Shown in pieces: positions 1 to 12,211 of a stretch of DNA of 64,000 bases (positions within the stretch are counted from its first letter, which is position 1; every line of letters starts with the position of its first letter). The translations under genes were made by a program, and so were the position numbers. Below the pieces are notes generated by a model. That model ran no database searches. It saw nothing but the letters and a program-made list of their open reading frames with translations, and had not been told where the DNA came from. This stretch comes from Apiotrichum sp. Y4204. Lineage: Eukaryota; Basidiomycota; Tremellomycetes; Trichosporonales; Trichosporonaceae. The stretch spans positions 186,001 through 250,000 of the forward strand of contig JAMYHL010000052.1 of the NCBI GenBank assembly GCA_025531455.1, read 5' to 3'.

Positions 1-2
1 TT

Positions 3-458
3 AGGAAGACCCCCCACAGCGTCTACACCAGCCTGCAGGAGTGGACCACAGGTGCGACTGGTCTTCCGGAGCCGCCATACCTCTCTCCCAGCTTCCTCGC
101 GAAGGTCGGCATCAGCGAGAACCCGAGGGGCGGCCGCGGTGGTCGTGGTGGTCGTGGCGGCTCCTCTAGGGGCGGCCGGGGCTTTGGCATGCGCGCCGAC
201 GCCGGCGACCGTGATGGTGGTGACGGGTTCCGCCCTCGTTCTGATCGCGGAGACCGTGGGGACGGCTTCCGCCCGCGTCGCGACTCTTTTAACCGCGGCG
301 ACCGGAGTGAGCGGGGCGGTTTCCGCAGCCGCCGCTTCGACGACAACGACTCGTATCGCCCGCGCCGGACAGGCGAGTTCCAGTCGGGCTCGTTTGACGC
401 CGGCCGCGCCCGTGAGCGCGGACGCCCGCGCTCGGCACCTCGTGACGACTTTTTCTAA
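3..458 (+). CDS. DEAD-box RNA helicase, C-terminal end (partial)
   Basis: The reading frame is open from the window edge to a TAA and encodes 151 residues of a protein whose N-terminal part lies outside. A segment ending in PEPPYLSPSFLAKVG resembles the C-terminal linker of MSS116/CYT-19-type mitochondrial DEAD-box helicases. It is followed by an RGG-rich tail (RGGRGGRGG, then many R/G/D repeats) that would bind RNA non-specifically. None of the helicase motifs is inside the window, so the family call rests on the linker and the RGG tail only. MSS116-type proteins chaperone group I/II intron folding and mitochondrial translation; a DED1-like helicase is the main alternative. The tail is strongly biased to arginine, glycine and aspartate. 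Confidence 0.55.
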   Translation, partial: RKTPHSVYTSLQEWTTGATGLPEPPYLSPSFLAKVGISENPRGGRGGRGGRGGSSRGGRGFGMRADAGDRDGGDGFRPRSDRGDRGDGFRPRRDSFNRGDRSERGGFRSRRFDDNDSYRPRRTGEFQSGSFDAGRARERGRPRSAPRDDFF

Positions 459-791
459 GTCACCCTCAAAAAATACAATCGTATACTAGTTCTTGTCCCG
501 TCCTAGCATCTCATCGGAGCTTCCTGGTTTAGGTGCACCGACTTGTGCATCCTTGCAACTGCAATACACTACACTCGCCGTGTTATCCATCACTGATCAC
601 TCCATAGACTTGTTGTTCCAGCATACCATGCAACACTGTTCATCCGCCTTGAAGAAGTATCCCCAGTCAGCCACAGCACAGTTGCATTCAGTGACATTTT
701 AAGCTACGCTCTTTCAAGATTAGCCGGTCACTTAGTTGTCGGCCATGATCCAGTCCCAGGCGGCGGTCTACCGTCAGCACAATCTCTGATG
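459..791. other. Intergenic, convergent 3' regions
   Basis: The 333 bases between the helicase stop and the NDK stop contain no convincing reading frame or RNA gene. They would hold the two converging 3' UTRs. Confidence 0.6.
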
Positions 792-2069
792 TCAGCCCAC
801 CTTGTACTCGGAGATCTCCTCGGGCTTGAACCAGAGACCAATCTCCTTGGTGGCCGACTCGAACGAGTCGGACGCGTGCACAATGTTGCGGCCGATCGAG
901 ACGGCGTAGTCGCCGCGGATCGAGCCGGGGCCAGCCTCGAGCGGGTTGGTCGCGCCAACCATGACACGGCCCATCTTGATGGCGTTGCGGCCCTCGATAA
1001 CGCTAGAAAGTTAGCCAGCGAGCAAGGGAAAGCAGAACAGTACAGAAGGCCTGAATATTCTGACGATACCCAGCCGGGTAGCATTCCAACTCACAAGGCA
1101 ACGACGGGAACGCCCGAGGTGATGTACTCGACGAGGGAGGCGTAGAAGGGGCGCGCGGAGAGGTCGGCGTAGTGCTCCTTGGCGAGCTCCTTGGAGGGAG
1201 TGATCATCTTAAGACTGGGGTTAGGTCCGTGGTCACGGTGGGCATTGTCTGTGGACGAAAAACGCTCCTGCACAATTGCGGGGCGACGAGTCCCAGACTG
1301 TCCGCACTCACGCAACAATCTTGTAGCCCTTCTCTGCGCCGTCAGCCACATGCAGTAACTCCAAACCCACCCTCGAAGCGCGAGAGGACCTTGGTCGCGA
1401 TACCGCGGGCGGTGCCGTCGGGCTGCGGTCAGTAATTCTCTCCCATCAAGGACTCACCTTGACCATGATGAACGAGCGCTCGGTCTCGGTCTTGAACTCG
1501 CCGGCAATGGTCTTCTTGCCCTCCATCTTGACGGGCTGCACGGCTGAGCGTCAGCTTGCGGCTCTTGCTCAGTTTCTGATTGTGGCTCCCTCTCCTGCTC
1601 TGTCTCCTCTTGCACATGCTCAGGCCAGTGAGCTGGCGGCTCCGCCCACGTGTGCTGCCTCCTCATCGGCCTTACCAGCGCCGCCCTCCACGATCTCTTC
1701 ACTCTTGCTCTCGCTCTTGCTCTCGCTCTCTTGCTTCACTTGCACTTGCTCCAGAGCGCGCTGCAGCGGCGTCTTCGGCGTCTCAGGGGGGGAAGACATA
1801 CTGTTGTACAGCGCAAGGCCGGCGACGGTGGCAGCGGCAGCGGCGGCGGCGGCGCCGTAGCGGGGGGCAGCGCGGGCGGACTGCGACGCAAAGCCGCGGA
1901 CTGGGGTAAGTTACGGGGTCTCGGGGTTTGGGCAGGCAGGTCGAGCACTGCCCGCCTTTTTATCTTTTATCTCGCCGACATACCCGACTGGCGCGAGGCG
2001 GCGCGGAGACCTGGACATCAGCACGACACAGGACGAGGACCCACCCTGGCGGACGGAGTTAGCGAACAT
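792..2069 (-). CDS. Nucleoside diphosphate kinase, mitochondrial form (7 exons)
   Basis: Transfers the gamma phosphate from NTP to NDP through a phosphohistidine. Exons, 5' to 3' on the minus strand: 2069-2045, 1900-1676, 1543-1458, 1422-1371, 1333-1312, 1214-1095, 1002-792, giving 246 residues. All phases agree and all introns are GT-AG. The catalytic core is complete: MVKPDGTARG near the start of the domain, [17 protein letters not shown], and the active-site histidine in NIVHASDS. The N-terminal ~100 residues precede the usual ~150-residue enzyme. They begin with a basic amphipathic [16 protein letters not shown] presequence, then an Ala-rich hydrophobic stretch and a Glu/Ser/Lys-rich linker. 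This looks like a mitochondrial inner-membrane or intermembrane-space isoform, as in NDPK-D. Oddities are the 25-base first exon and a 22-base internal exon. It diverges from the AlkB-like gene. Confidence 0.9.
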
Positions 2070-2235
2070 TTTGTGAATGAGTGTGGGTGTAGTGGAGAGT
2101 TGGTGTTCTCTGCAGCTCTAGCGCAGGTTTATATCGGGATGTCCTGGGCTGGGGGAGTGACTATCCGCGGGTGCCACTGATGAGCTCGGCGAGTGCGAGC
2201 GCGAGAGAGCAGTCTGATTCGCCGATTGGTTCGAC
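2070..2235. promoter_or_regulatory. Divergent promoter of NDK and AlkB-like gene
   Basis: Only 166 bases separate two start codons on opposite strands. The stretch contains an ATTGG (inverted CCAAT) about 15 bases before the plus-strand start, and no TATA box that I can see. Shared regulation is inferred from spacing. Confidence 0.5.
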
Positions 2236-3150
2236 ATGAGCGTGGCGGATAAAGAACAACCCTCCAAAAGAGGTGAGAGTGGAGGTCGGTCCACAAGCCA
2301 CAACGTGCACAGCGATCACTCTGCACTCTCCATCATCCAGCATGCCATGAGCCGGTCAAGCAGCCCCGACTCGCTCTTCGATGATCGGAGCGAGACGGGG
2401 GATATTCCCCCATCACCTGACCCTGGTGCTTATGGCGAGGACGTCCCGGCACCAATAGAGGAGGATACACCAATCATCTCCGCGAGTCGTGCGCCGCCAC
2501 CCATTCCCGGGCTGCACGTCTTCCCGGGCCTTTTACCCCCCGATGTAGCGAGTAAGTTGCAAGGCGGGCGCCGGAGAGACAGTGCTGTGCCTCGGAGTAC
2601 GAGTACTTCCAGTCAACGACTGACTCCAGCGACTGCGCTTCGTGCCCTCTCGGATGCGGACCACTTCGTCGGCGGCGCGCGCGACCAGGTCATGCTGTTC
2701 AGTGCGCCGCCCCCCGCGCCGAGTGCACTACCGGCCCACATCCAAGAACTAGACCAGCAGCTGTCTACTCTCCTTGCCCCGCACCTTCCGCCCTTAGTCC
2801 ACGACACGGCGTTTGCTCAGCCGCTCGCGCGCCAGGCGATCCTCAACCTCTATTCGCCGGGCACGGGGATCACGCCGCACATCGACCTCGCGGGGCGGTA
2901 CGCCGACGGCATCGTGGGTGCGAGCCTGGTGGGCGGGTGCGTGATGACGCTTTCGCGGGGCGAGACGCAGTTTGATGTGTATCTCCCCCCGCGGAGCGTG
3001 TATGTCCTCTCCGGGGAGGCGCGGTGGGAGTGGACACACGGCATCCCTGCCCGCACAGCTGATGTTGTGGAGGGCACGACGATGCCCCGCGACCTCCGGG
3101 TTAGCGTTACACTGCGCTGGATGCAGGACGGCGCCGGGACCGTGGGATAG
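2236..3150 (+). CDS. AlkB-like 2-oxoglutarate/Fe(II) dioxygenase
   Basis: Oxidative demethylase of the AlkB/ALKBH superfamily; whether the substrate is nucleic acid or protein is unknown. The C-terminal half shows the jelly-roll signature: iron ligands H and D in ITPHIDLAGRY (about residues 189-191), a third ligand in EWTHGIP (about 242), the YVLSGEARWEW strand typical of ALKBH proteins, and the 2-oxoglutarate-binding arginines in RVSVTLRWM. I place one intron at 2552-2629 (gtaagt donor, gactgac branch, ccag acceptor), giving exons 2236-2551 and 2630-3150 and 278 residues. That intron is 78 bases and stop-free, so an unspliced reading of 304 residues is also open. The first ~70 residues are Ser/Pro/Asp-rich and probably disordered. 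It resembles fungal abh1-like members, but the exact ALKBH class is not resolved. Confidence 0.8.
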   Translation: MSVADKEQPSKRGESGGRSTSHNVHSDHSALSIIQHAMSRSSSPDSLFDDRSETGDIPPSPDPGAYGEDVPAPIEEDTPIISASRAPPPIPGLHVFPGLLPPDVASKLQGGRRRDSAVPRSTSTSSQRLTPATALRALSDADHFVGGARDQVMLFSAPPPAPSALPAHIQELDQQLSTLLAPHLPPLVHDTAFAQPLARQAILNLYSPGTGITPHIDLAGRYADGIVGASLVGGCVMTLSRGETQFDVYLPPRSVYVLSGEARWEWTHGIPARTADVVEGTTMPRDLRVSVTLRWMQDGAGTVG

Positions 3151-3563
3151 CGCGGACGACGACATAGGATCTGATGATCTGAGGGAGGACGGAGGACTTG
3201 GCATGCCATACGTTCAGGCACTGCGGCATTTCTGCGCTTTATCGCTATCGATACGTATCCACATGTTCCAGATATCCAGATGTACTTAATCTTGCTACAC
3301 ATTTTTGCGCACTTTACGCGGCCCCTATAGTTGTGCGAGAACGAGAACCCGTTCCACGTTGCGACCACCTAAGTGAACAGAATTACAGAAGAACAACGTA
3401 CAGCGCATAGCACAGACACAACAGCCCAAATTGTCGCCACTTAGGGGCTGCAGGAGGGCTACAGGTGAGATGTCGCTTTCGCTTTCGTTTTCCGATCCCA
3501 AAATCACATAAATAGAGATATAGAGATCGTCCACCAGCTCCATTCCTTCATCACACTCCTTCA
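3151..3563. other. Intergenic
   Basis: About 410 bases between the dioxygenase stop and the next start. I see no gene. A TC-rich stretch just before 3564 fits a 5' UTR. Confidence 0.5.
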
Positions 3564-4681
3564 ATGCTCGCCGCGCTCCTCAAGCACATATCCGAAGCGG
3601 CCGGGAAGCTCGCCCCCCTGTCGCTCGGCGCGCCCCTTGCGCCTGTACCCCCGATCCAGGCCACGCTCACCCACCTCACCACGAGCAATGTGCACGACAC
3701 GCTCTTCCCGTTCCGCCGCCTCGGCGCGCTGCACGCTGCCCGCGTGACCACCGGCTGGGCGGCGCTGACCCGCGGAAGAGGGGATGTCGGCGTGCTCCAG
3801 GACTGGGTGGGATACCTTACTGTTGCGTGTGAGTACCGGTGTCCGACGCGGCCAGGATATACCCTTTGCGTCCAACTCTTGAGCTCCACTAACCTCCAGG
3901 GGGCGGGGGTACGCTCGCAGCCCTCCTCACCTCGACCACGCCGGCATGGCTTACGTCCCCGACCCCGTGGCTCCTCTACACTGCGATGTTCTTTCTGCTC
4001 GTGCGCACAGGCCTGTCCGCATACATTTTCGAAACCGCCCCGCGCCTACCGTTCAACCTCGTGATGAGTGCGGTCGATGGTCTTAACCGCGGAATGACGA
4101 TAACCGCCATGCCGGCGCTCCTTGCCCGCTCCCCCGCAACCCCCGCAAGTCGTGAGTGGTGGGCGGCCGCTGTGCTTGGCGCGATCGCGACCAACGGCGG
4201 GGGATGGATTGCGCAGACTCTCGGGATGCACAAACAGCAGTGGGGACTCGGGCGCCCGGCGATCCTCAATGGCGGGATCCTCCCCACGCTCGATGTGTGG
4301 GGCGCCCTCGTCGTTTCTGGGGTTTATGCCGCGCTGGCGCGGACGAGCGACTCGGCGCTCATGAATCGCGCGGGGGACGTGCTGGCGTCGATCATGCCCG
4401 ATGAGCTCCGCGATCCCCGGGTTGAGGCCAAGGCGACGGGACAGGTCTTGTCGAATGAGACGGCCCGGGCTGTTGCCGTGCTTGTTCTTGGGTGTCTCTT
4501 TGCCGCGCGCGCGATTACCGTGCAGGTCATGCAGTGGCGCGCGGAGCGGCCAGTCAAGACCGAGCTTGTGCCCCTGCCGGCTACAAACGGGTCGGAAGTG
4601 GTTCGGAGCCCTGTCGAGGTCACCTCCTCGCCGAAGCCGAAGAAGCGTAAGGCCCGGAAGAACAAGAGCCCGACGCCGTGA
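3564..4681 (+). CDS. TRIC-like (TMEM38-type) multi-pass membrane protein
   Basis: Exons 3564-3828 and 3900-4681 (71-base intron, gtgagt...ccag) give 348 residues with several hydrophobic segments. Two halves each carry a glycine-rich motif: WGGGTLAALL followed by PTPWLLYTAMFFLLV, and NGGGWIAQTLG followed by WGLGRPAILNGGILPTLDVWG. The order and spacing resemble the two three-helix repeats of trimeric intracellular cation channels, where a GG-rich helix kink is followed by a W-G/K-P stretch and another helix. TRIC proteins conduct monovalent cations across ER-type membranes. The C-terminus is a lysine/arginine-rich tail (KPKKRKARKNK) likely to face the cytosol. The family call is from remembered motif layout only; an unrelated fungal membrane family is possible. 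Confidence 0.5.
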
Positions 4682-4811
4682 GCACCACACTTGGCCCTTC
4701 TCGACCTTTTTTCTTCTCTCAGCCCCTACCAGATCACTTCCATATCACTACCATCTCACTTCCATATCACTTCCATCGATATCATCTCTACTATATCCTA
4801 TGAATACACAT
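4682..4811. other. Short convergent intergenic region
   Basis: About 130 bases between two converging stops. They hold an imperfect repeat of a cttccatatcact unit (4737-4775) and would contain both 3' UTRs. Confidence 0.5.
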
Positions 4812-6639
<1,828 letters not shown>

Positions 6640-7094
6640 GATTGCTGTGTCTGGGGAAAAGACCATGCCAAGCGCCCCCCCTATATACCATCTATCGCTC
6701 TAGCGAGCAGACTACCCGCATTGCTGCGGAGCAGTTTACAGCGAAATTCATGTCGGTGTCACGCCGACGCCGGCTCCACCTGTGTGGTTTGTCCCCCACA
6801 CAGTCGGCATCTCGGCGTGCTCCGAGATGACGCTGCCGCTCGGACCCCTTCCGAGATGGGTTTATCCGAGGTTGGTCCGCTCAGGGAGGCGGCGCGGGAC
6901 CGACTCGGCCCCACACTGCCCCATCCTCGTTGTAATTTCGGAGCTCGTGCTTCCGAGCTCCGGCGTCGGCATCTACAGGCTATTGAGATGGTGCCTCCTG
7001 GATGTGTGGAACGCGGCAACGAAATGCAGTGAAATGCATACAAACACGTGCTCTACTCGTACTCATGCAGTTGGATAGTGTTGATACATGTCTC
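6640..7094 (-). promoter_or_regulatory. Promoter of the alpha-glucosidase with TATA box and TCCGAG repeats
   Basis: A TATATA at 6682-6687 (minus-strand reading TATATAGG) sits about 45 bases before the start codon. Further upstream the hexamer TCCGAG occurs at 6821, 6850, 6865 and 6952, with an inverted copy (CTCGGA) at 6839. A C-rich run lies near 6791. CGG-containing repeats are the kind of site Zn2Cys6 activators such as maltose regulators bind; this role is inference. Confidence 0.45.
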
Positions 7095-10000
7095 TCAGGC
7101 GTTCGGACACGAGCTCGCCCAGTGCCCGGCCTGCCCACACTTGAAGCAGTCTGAGGTTAGCTAGTGTTAACCGTTGGTGGTTCAGCTCACCTCCGGAGCT
7201 TCCCCCGCCGCCGCCGCGGTTGCTCCCAGAGCTGTACTGGCGAGATGGACCGCTGCCACCACCTCCACCGTCTTGAGGGCAGGAGCTCGCCCAATGTCCA
7301 GATTGTCCACACTTGTAACATTCTGTCGTCAGTAAGCGATATCGCCACGCACTCACCATCTGATGACCCGCCGCCGCCACCACGACCCCCGCTCTGACCG
7401 CCTCTACTACGAGTCGCATTTCGGGAAGTGCCACCTCCGCCTCTCGGCTCACTGGGCCCACCGAGATTCTCGTCGTCCCATTCAAAGAAGCCGCATTGCG
7501 CTCGCTTTGCGTTGGGACATCCCCTGCGCGTCAGAAGGGAACATTACAACCAGTTTCCATACGTACCAAAACGCTCGGCCCTGATTTGGACCATCCTTCT
7601 TTACAGTATTATGTGACGCCTCGAGGCCACATTCGCAACGAACAGTTCTACCACCCCCACTCGAGGCAGCAGACCTTGGACGTTTGGGAGCGGGTCCACT
7701 GGCGGTGCTGCTTCCGCCGCCTCGGCTGTTGTTGGACGGTCCGTTGGCCCATTCGAAGAAGTCGCAGCCTTCGCCTCGAGGTTTCAAACACGCGTAGAAC
7801 TGACGGCCGGGGTTGGCCGAGTTGGGCCCTGCGGTGCGCAATGCAGCTGCATTGCGACAACCACAGGTCGGTCCGCCGTCGCCTCCGCCGCCACCATTGC
7901 CGTCCTCTGGCCCGTCGTTAGTCTTGCGTTTCCTGGAGGCAGTGGTAGTTCTTCCACCGCCACGTGCTCCCCGTGTGCCCCGAGTGGCTCTGGTCCCCCT
8001 CGTTGCTCGTCCACGGCCACGGCCACCAGCTGGCGCGTTGTCGTCGTCGTCATCGTCGTAATCATCATTCTGGTTCCCACGATTACCGGCAGCACCCCCG
8101 CCCCTGCCTCGCCCGCGCGCTGCACCCCGGGTTGCGCGTCGGCCGCGTGCGGCGTTTCGTAGAGCTTGCTGTGCCTCGCCGTCACCGTGAAGATACTCGA
8201 CGACCGACTGGACGATCGTGTCAAACTCGCGCCGCGCCCTAACGAACACCTCTTTGTACTCGTGGATACTTGCCTCTATCACCTCGCGCTTGCCTTGGGC
8301 GCCGTCGCAGATGAGCTGCATGCGGTGTTCGGTCTGAAGTCAGCGCGTGCCATCACACAACACGCACCTCACGACGAAGATGGGGCTTGGAAAGAGAGCG
8401 GTCAAACCCAATCGCGTCTAGGCCCTCAACGAGTCCGATGCCCAGTGTTGAGGGCACCAAATACTTAGTCTTCTGTTCCTGCTTTGCGATGACATACTCG
8501 CGGTCGATGATCTTGGAGATATGGTCCGCAATGGTCGCGTCCGTTCCAATCCCGTTCTTGTCCATTAGACCGACGAGATCAGCCTCAGTGAGAAGGTTAG
8601 GTTTAGAGGTCGACCCTTCCTTTAGCTCGCAGACGGACGGCATGAACTGCTCGCCTTCTTCGAAATCCGGAAGAGGATTGCTGGACCATTTGTCGTAGGG
8701 GTACACTTCAAGATAGTTTCTGTGAAGGATGACCACACCTTGGATCAGCTGTATTGCGAAAACACAAACCCACCGCTCGTGGAGAAGTACTCTCCGGCAA
8801 TCTCAATTTCTACGGTCGTCTGCTTGCCCTCTGCGTTGGTCGAGCACGATGCAAGGAACCGACGGGTGACAAGTTCATAGACCCGACGCTCGTCTGCTTC
8901 CAGATTGTTGGCAGAGTTGGTGGGATGAATAGGAGGATGCGCTTTGTCATTCTTCTTGCCATTTCGCGGACGCTGAAATGCGCCGTCGAGGAGTCTGGTG
9001 TTAGGTGTACATATGCGGATCCACCTACTTTTGGGCATAGCCTCCCCAGACGTTATCATAGGTCTGCTTTTGGATCAATGTCGTGAAATCAAACGCCTTG
9101 TCGTATTGGTCGGTTTCCGTACGGGGGTAGCTCAAAAAACCCTTCTGATAGAGCTTCTCAGCTAGCTAAACGTCAGCTCACACCGCGATTACAGCTTTGA
9201 CTCACGTCAAGGACGCGCTTCGGCGCCATACCGAGTAGGCGCGATCCAGATTGTTGCAGCTCCACAGTCGTCAACGGCAGCGGCTTCCACTTCGTTGTGG
9301 GCTTGGTTTCGACTTTGACTACAGTCGCCATCGGCCGCTCCACGCATTGCTCGTACAACAGCATGGCCACAGGAAGGTCGAACAGATGGCCACGCCGCCA
9401 AGTAAAGTTGACGTCTGTAGGCTCGCCGTCTTCTTCGTCGCTCTCGCGTTGAGAGGAAACTGCGATATGCCAGAACGGTTCCGGCACGAAGGACTGCACA
9501 CGCTTGTACTGATCTACGACAAAGCCTAGTGTCGGGAACTGACATGGGCCTAAGGTCAGCACTGCTCGGCCCTCCTAAATCTTACCATAACTGATGATCT
9601 TCTCAGTTAGATCCGGCACTCGAGCCTGCAGGGCCAAGGTCATGAGACGAGTGAACGCTGCACCAATGCGCAGGTCAAGGGCGATCCGAGCTTCGACAGC
9701 ATCGGCCATTCGCATGTCTAGGTCATTCGCCTGGGTACATGCTTGATGAATCTGACTGAGATGTGAGAATGTGTTTCAACAGCTAAACACCGTACTAGCT
9801 CTAGCTCATGAACTCACGCGGCAATGATAGCGCTAAAACGAGCGCGCTTGACTCTAATGTGTGGGTTCGCTCGCCGACAGACACCCGCCACCTCCGATCC
9901 GATGTGTTCCCCTTCACGATCGCAATCGGTCCAGATTATGAGCAGGTCTGCTCTCCGCGCTTCGGTCTGGAGGTTGCGTTCCACTTGTTTCATGTCCTGT

Positions 10001-10434
10001 GATATCAGTAAGCGCAACACAATGATTGAAAACTCGTCAGATGAGGTATCTTAGCTCATTTGCTGCTGCACCCATTCTCCCTTGAGATTCACAGCTCGCA
10101 GCACTCACACCTGAGATCTTTGTTAAGATTGCGGCATCGAAAAGCGCAAACGGATCGCACGAGCTCCATTTTCGGTAGTCTTCTCCAAAATCCTGACAGT
10201 CAGCAACAACACCAAGCACATACTCACCTGCTCAGTGAGATGTCCTAGGACACTGGTCACGGTAAAATCAGAGTGGCCCTGCTGGGGACCGAGTGGTGGA
10301 GGAAGGCGGTAGGAGAAGTCAAAGTTGCGGCAGTACTTGTGCGCGCCGTTGCGGGACGTGGACTGGCCACCCGAAAGAATTTCGGTGATGCTCTTTGCGA
10401 TACTGGGCTTTTCTGCTACACAGAGAACCCGCAT
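7095..10434 (-). CDS. TOP3: DNA topoisomerase III with GRF and CCHC zinc motifs (12 exons)
   Basis: Type IA topoisomerase that decatenates recombination intermediates with a RecQ helicase and RMI1. Exons on the minus strand: 10434-10228, 10192-10109, 9996-9818, 9755-9586, 9549-9206, 9165-9029, 8994-8774, 8738-8368, 8333-7567, 7523-7357, 7322-7191, 7150-7095; 944 residues. It starts MRVLCVAEKPSIAKS. The Toprim acids are in IIWTDCDREGE (about 121 and 123), and the catalytic Tyr is in GFLSYPRTET (about 341). After residue ~650 comes an RG-rich and acidic low-complexity region. Two GRF zinc fingers follow (CGCRN...CDFFEW and CECGL...CGFFEW), then two nearly identical CCHC knuckles (C[YF]KCGQ[SA]GHWASSC), each on its own small exon. 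Most introns are 34-43 bases. The intron after exon 2 (112 bases) is the least certain boundary. Confidence 0.9.
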
Positions 10435-12211
10435 GGCCGCAATACCATTACGATGAAAGGGTCTTCTCTGGCAGCCGCGGGCGCGGTCGAGCGGCGAGGA
10501 ACGATGTGTGCGGCAATCAAGGGCGGGAATGTATTGAAAGCCACACGCCCTTCGCAGCAGTTGAGAGAACACGCTGTGCAATTCTGGTCCTGCTAGAATG
10601 TGGAAACTGTGATGATGGTGATGGCGACAACAGAAACGACGGGTTCGAGATCGGAAAGCGGAAAGATGATGGCCGTGATGGAGCATGCGCGTTGCTGCTC
10701 GTTTACGCGCTTCAGGACCTTGGAACAGAAACTTGTGGTTGACGCGACTGGTAATGGACCTCCACCTTCCCTCCACCACACCATTGTTTGTGCGAGGAAC
10801 GGTCACGTGACAGTGGAGAGAGTTCTCGGTGCCTGTGCTTTACGTAACCATTTGAGGACGGACCACCCGACCACCTAGATCGTCGACTAATTCCTATCGG
10901 CACGCCATCCCGGCAAATGTCATATGATCATATCTCTGGAATGAGAAATGGAGGACCCCATCTGCGTGCGGTCAATGTATGGGTAACAGCGCAACAGCAT
11001 GGGGGCTAGTCGAGGCCTCGAAGCCCAGTCGAGAGCACGATAGCAAGTACTTATGTTGCTAGCGTAGACGGACGGCACTTGGAAGCTTGGACATCCTTGC
11101 ATATCCTTGGAAATGATTGCGGAGGCCCCGGCGCCATGTGTGTAGCGGGGCAACATTGTTCTAGGATTCTGCGGCTTCTGCGGCTTGTGCCCTTGGAAAA
11201 TCAGTCGTGTCAATTTCCACCAGAACCGCGGGGGTTGCCGTCCATTTTCCAACAACAAGGCACGGCGGCAAGCCGGCCAGTAGCCCAGTAGTCGTTGTAG
11301 GGCCAAGGTGGGCCAGTCAATGGTCGGCCGGTGGCCCACACCGTCTGTTTCCCGCGATCCCACGATCATGAGTATCACGAGGCGCGTTTTGTGGGCATGC
11401 AACTGGGCGGAGGGGTTGGTCTTGAGCCGACCGGGATAAATAGGCGACAGCGATGGTCGTGGACGCACGATGCATCCCCCGTTCTACAAACTCGTCTCCT
11501 CTCGATCGAATCCACGATCTGCATAAACTGAATCCTAGGTGAGTGAGCGACGAGCGCGACCGAAAGAGCGGCAGCGGACGCCCACCCGGGCGGTGACCGA
11601 CGATCGCAATTGCCGGGAGCATCATCATCATCATCGACTGCACACGGAAGAATCTGACTGACGTAGTAGACTCTGCACGCCCAGCGTTCGCAACCTCCTC
11701 CTCCCAGCCAGCTACCTTTTTGTGACTGTCTGCACATCGACATCTGCTTGACTCTGTGGCTCAACCCTCACAAGCAAGCAAGCAAACAAGCACGCAAGCA
11801 AGCGCCCCTCTCATCGAGCCCCTGTTCTGCTTGGCTCTCCCGAATTCCATCCCCCCCTCTGGCCAATTGGTGATCGCAGTCACATCCGAGTCACAACCTG
11901 TTTTGTGATTAGAGACACCTAGCGCTATCTCCTCTTTTTGCGTGCCGACGGAATCTAATTTTTTGGAAACGGCCACAATCGACATAATCCATCCCTCCAC
12001 TCCTATAGGGTTTACGACGCTCCTCTGTGCTCTCTCTCTCTGTGTGCACCTTTTTCACCTCCAATCGGCCTCTGCTCCCATCTCTGTCCGTCCGTTCCCC
12101 CCCTAGCGCCGCGCCCACTCGTTCCACATCACACCCACCCACCAGCGCCCAGTGTCCACCCCCTCCCAACTTTTGCTCGTCACACCTCCCTCCATTTCTC
12201 TCTTCTTCCCA
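10435..12211. other. Intergenic between TOP3 and SHMT (divergent)
   Basis: About 1.8 kb between two divergent starts. A 182-codon open frame on the minus strand (10920-11468) shows no domain, intron signal or codon bias and is not called. From about 12,010 to 12,210 the plus strand becomes CT-rich (ctctctctctc, tccctccat), which fits the 5' UTR of the highly expressed SHMT gene. A short aagcaagcaagca repeat lies near 11,773. Confidence 0.5.

Noticed and set aside
10920..11468. 182-codon minus-strand frame between TOP3 and SHMT
   Set aside because: No codon bias, intron signal, signal peptide or recognisable motif. Its length is compatible with chance in GC-rich DNA.
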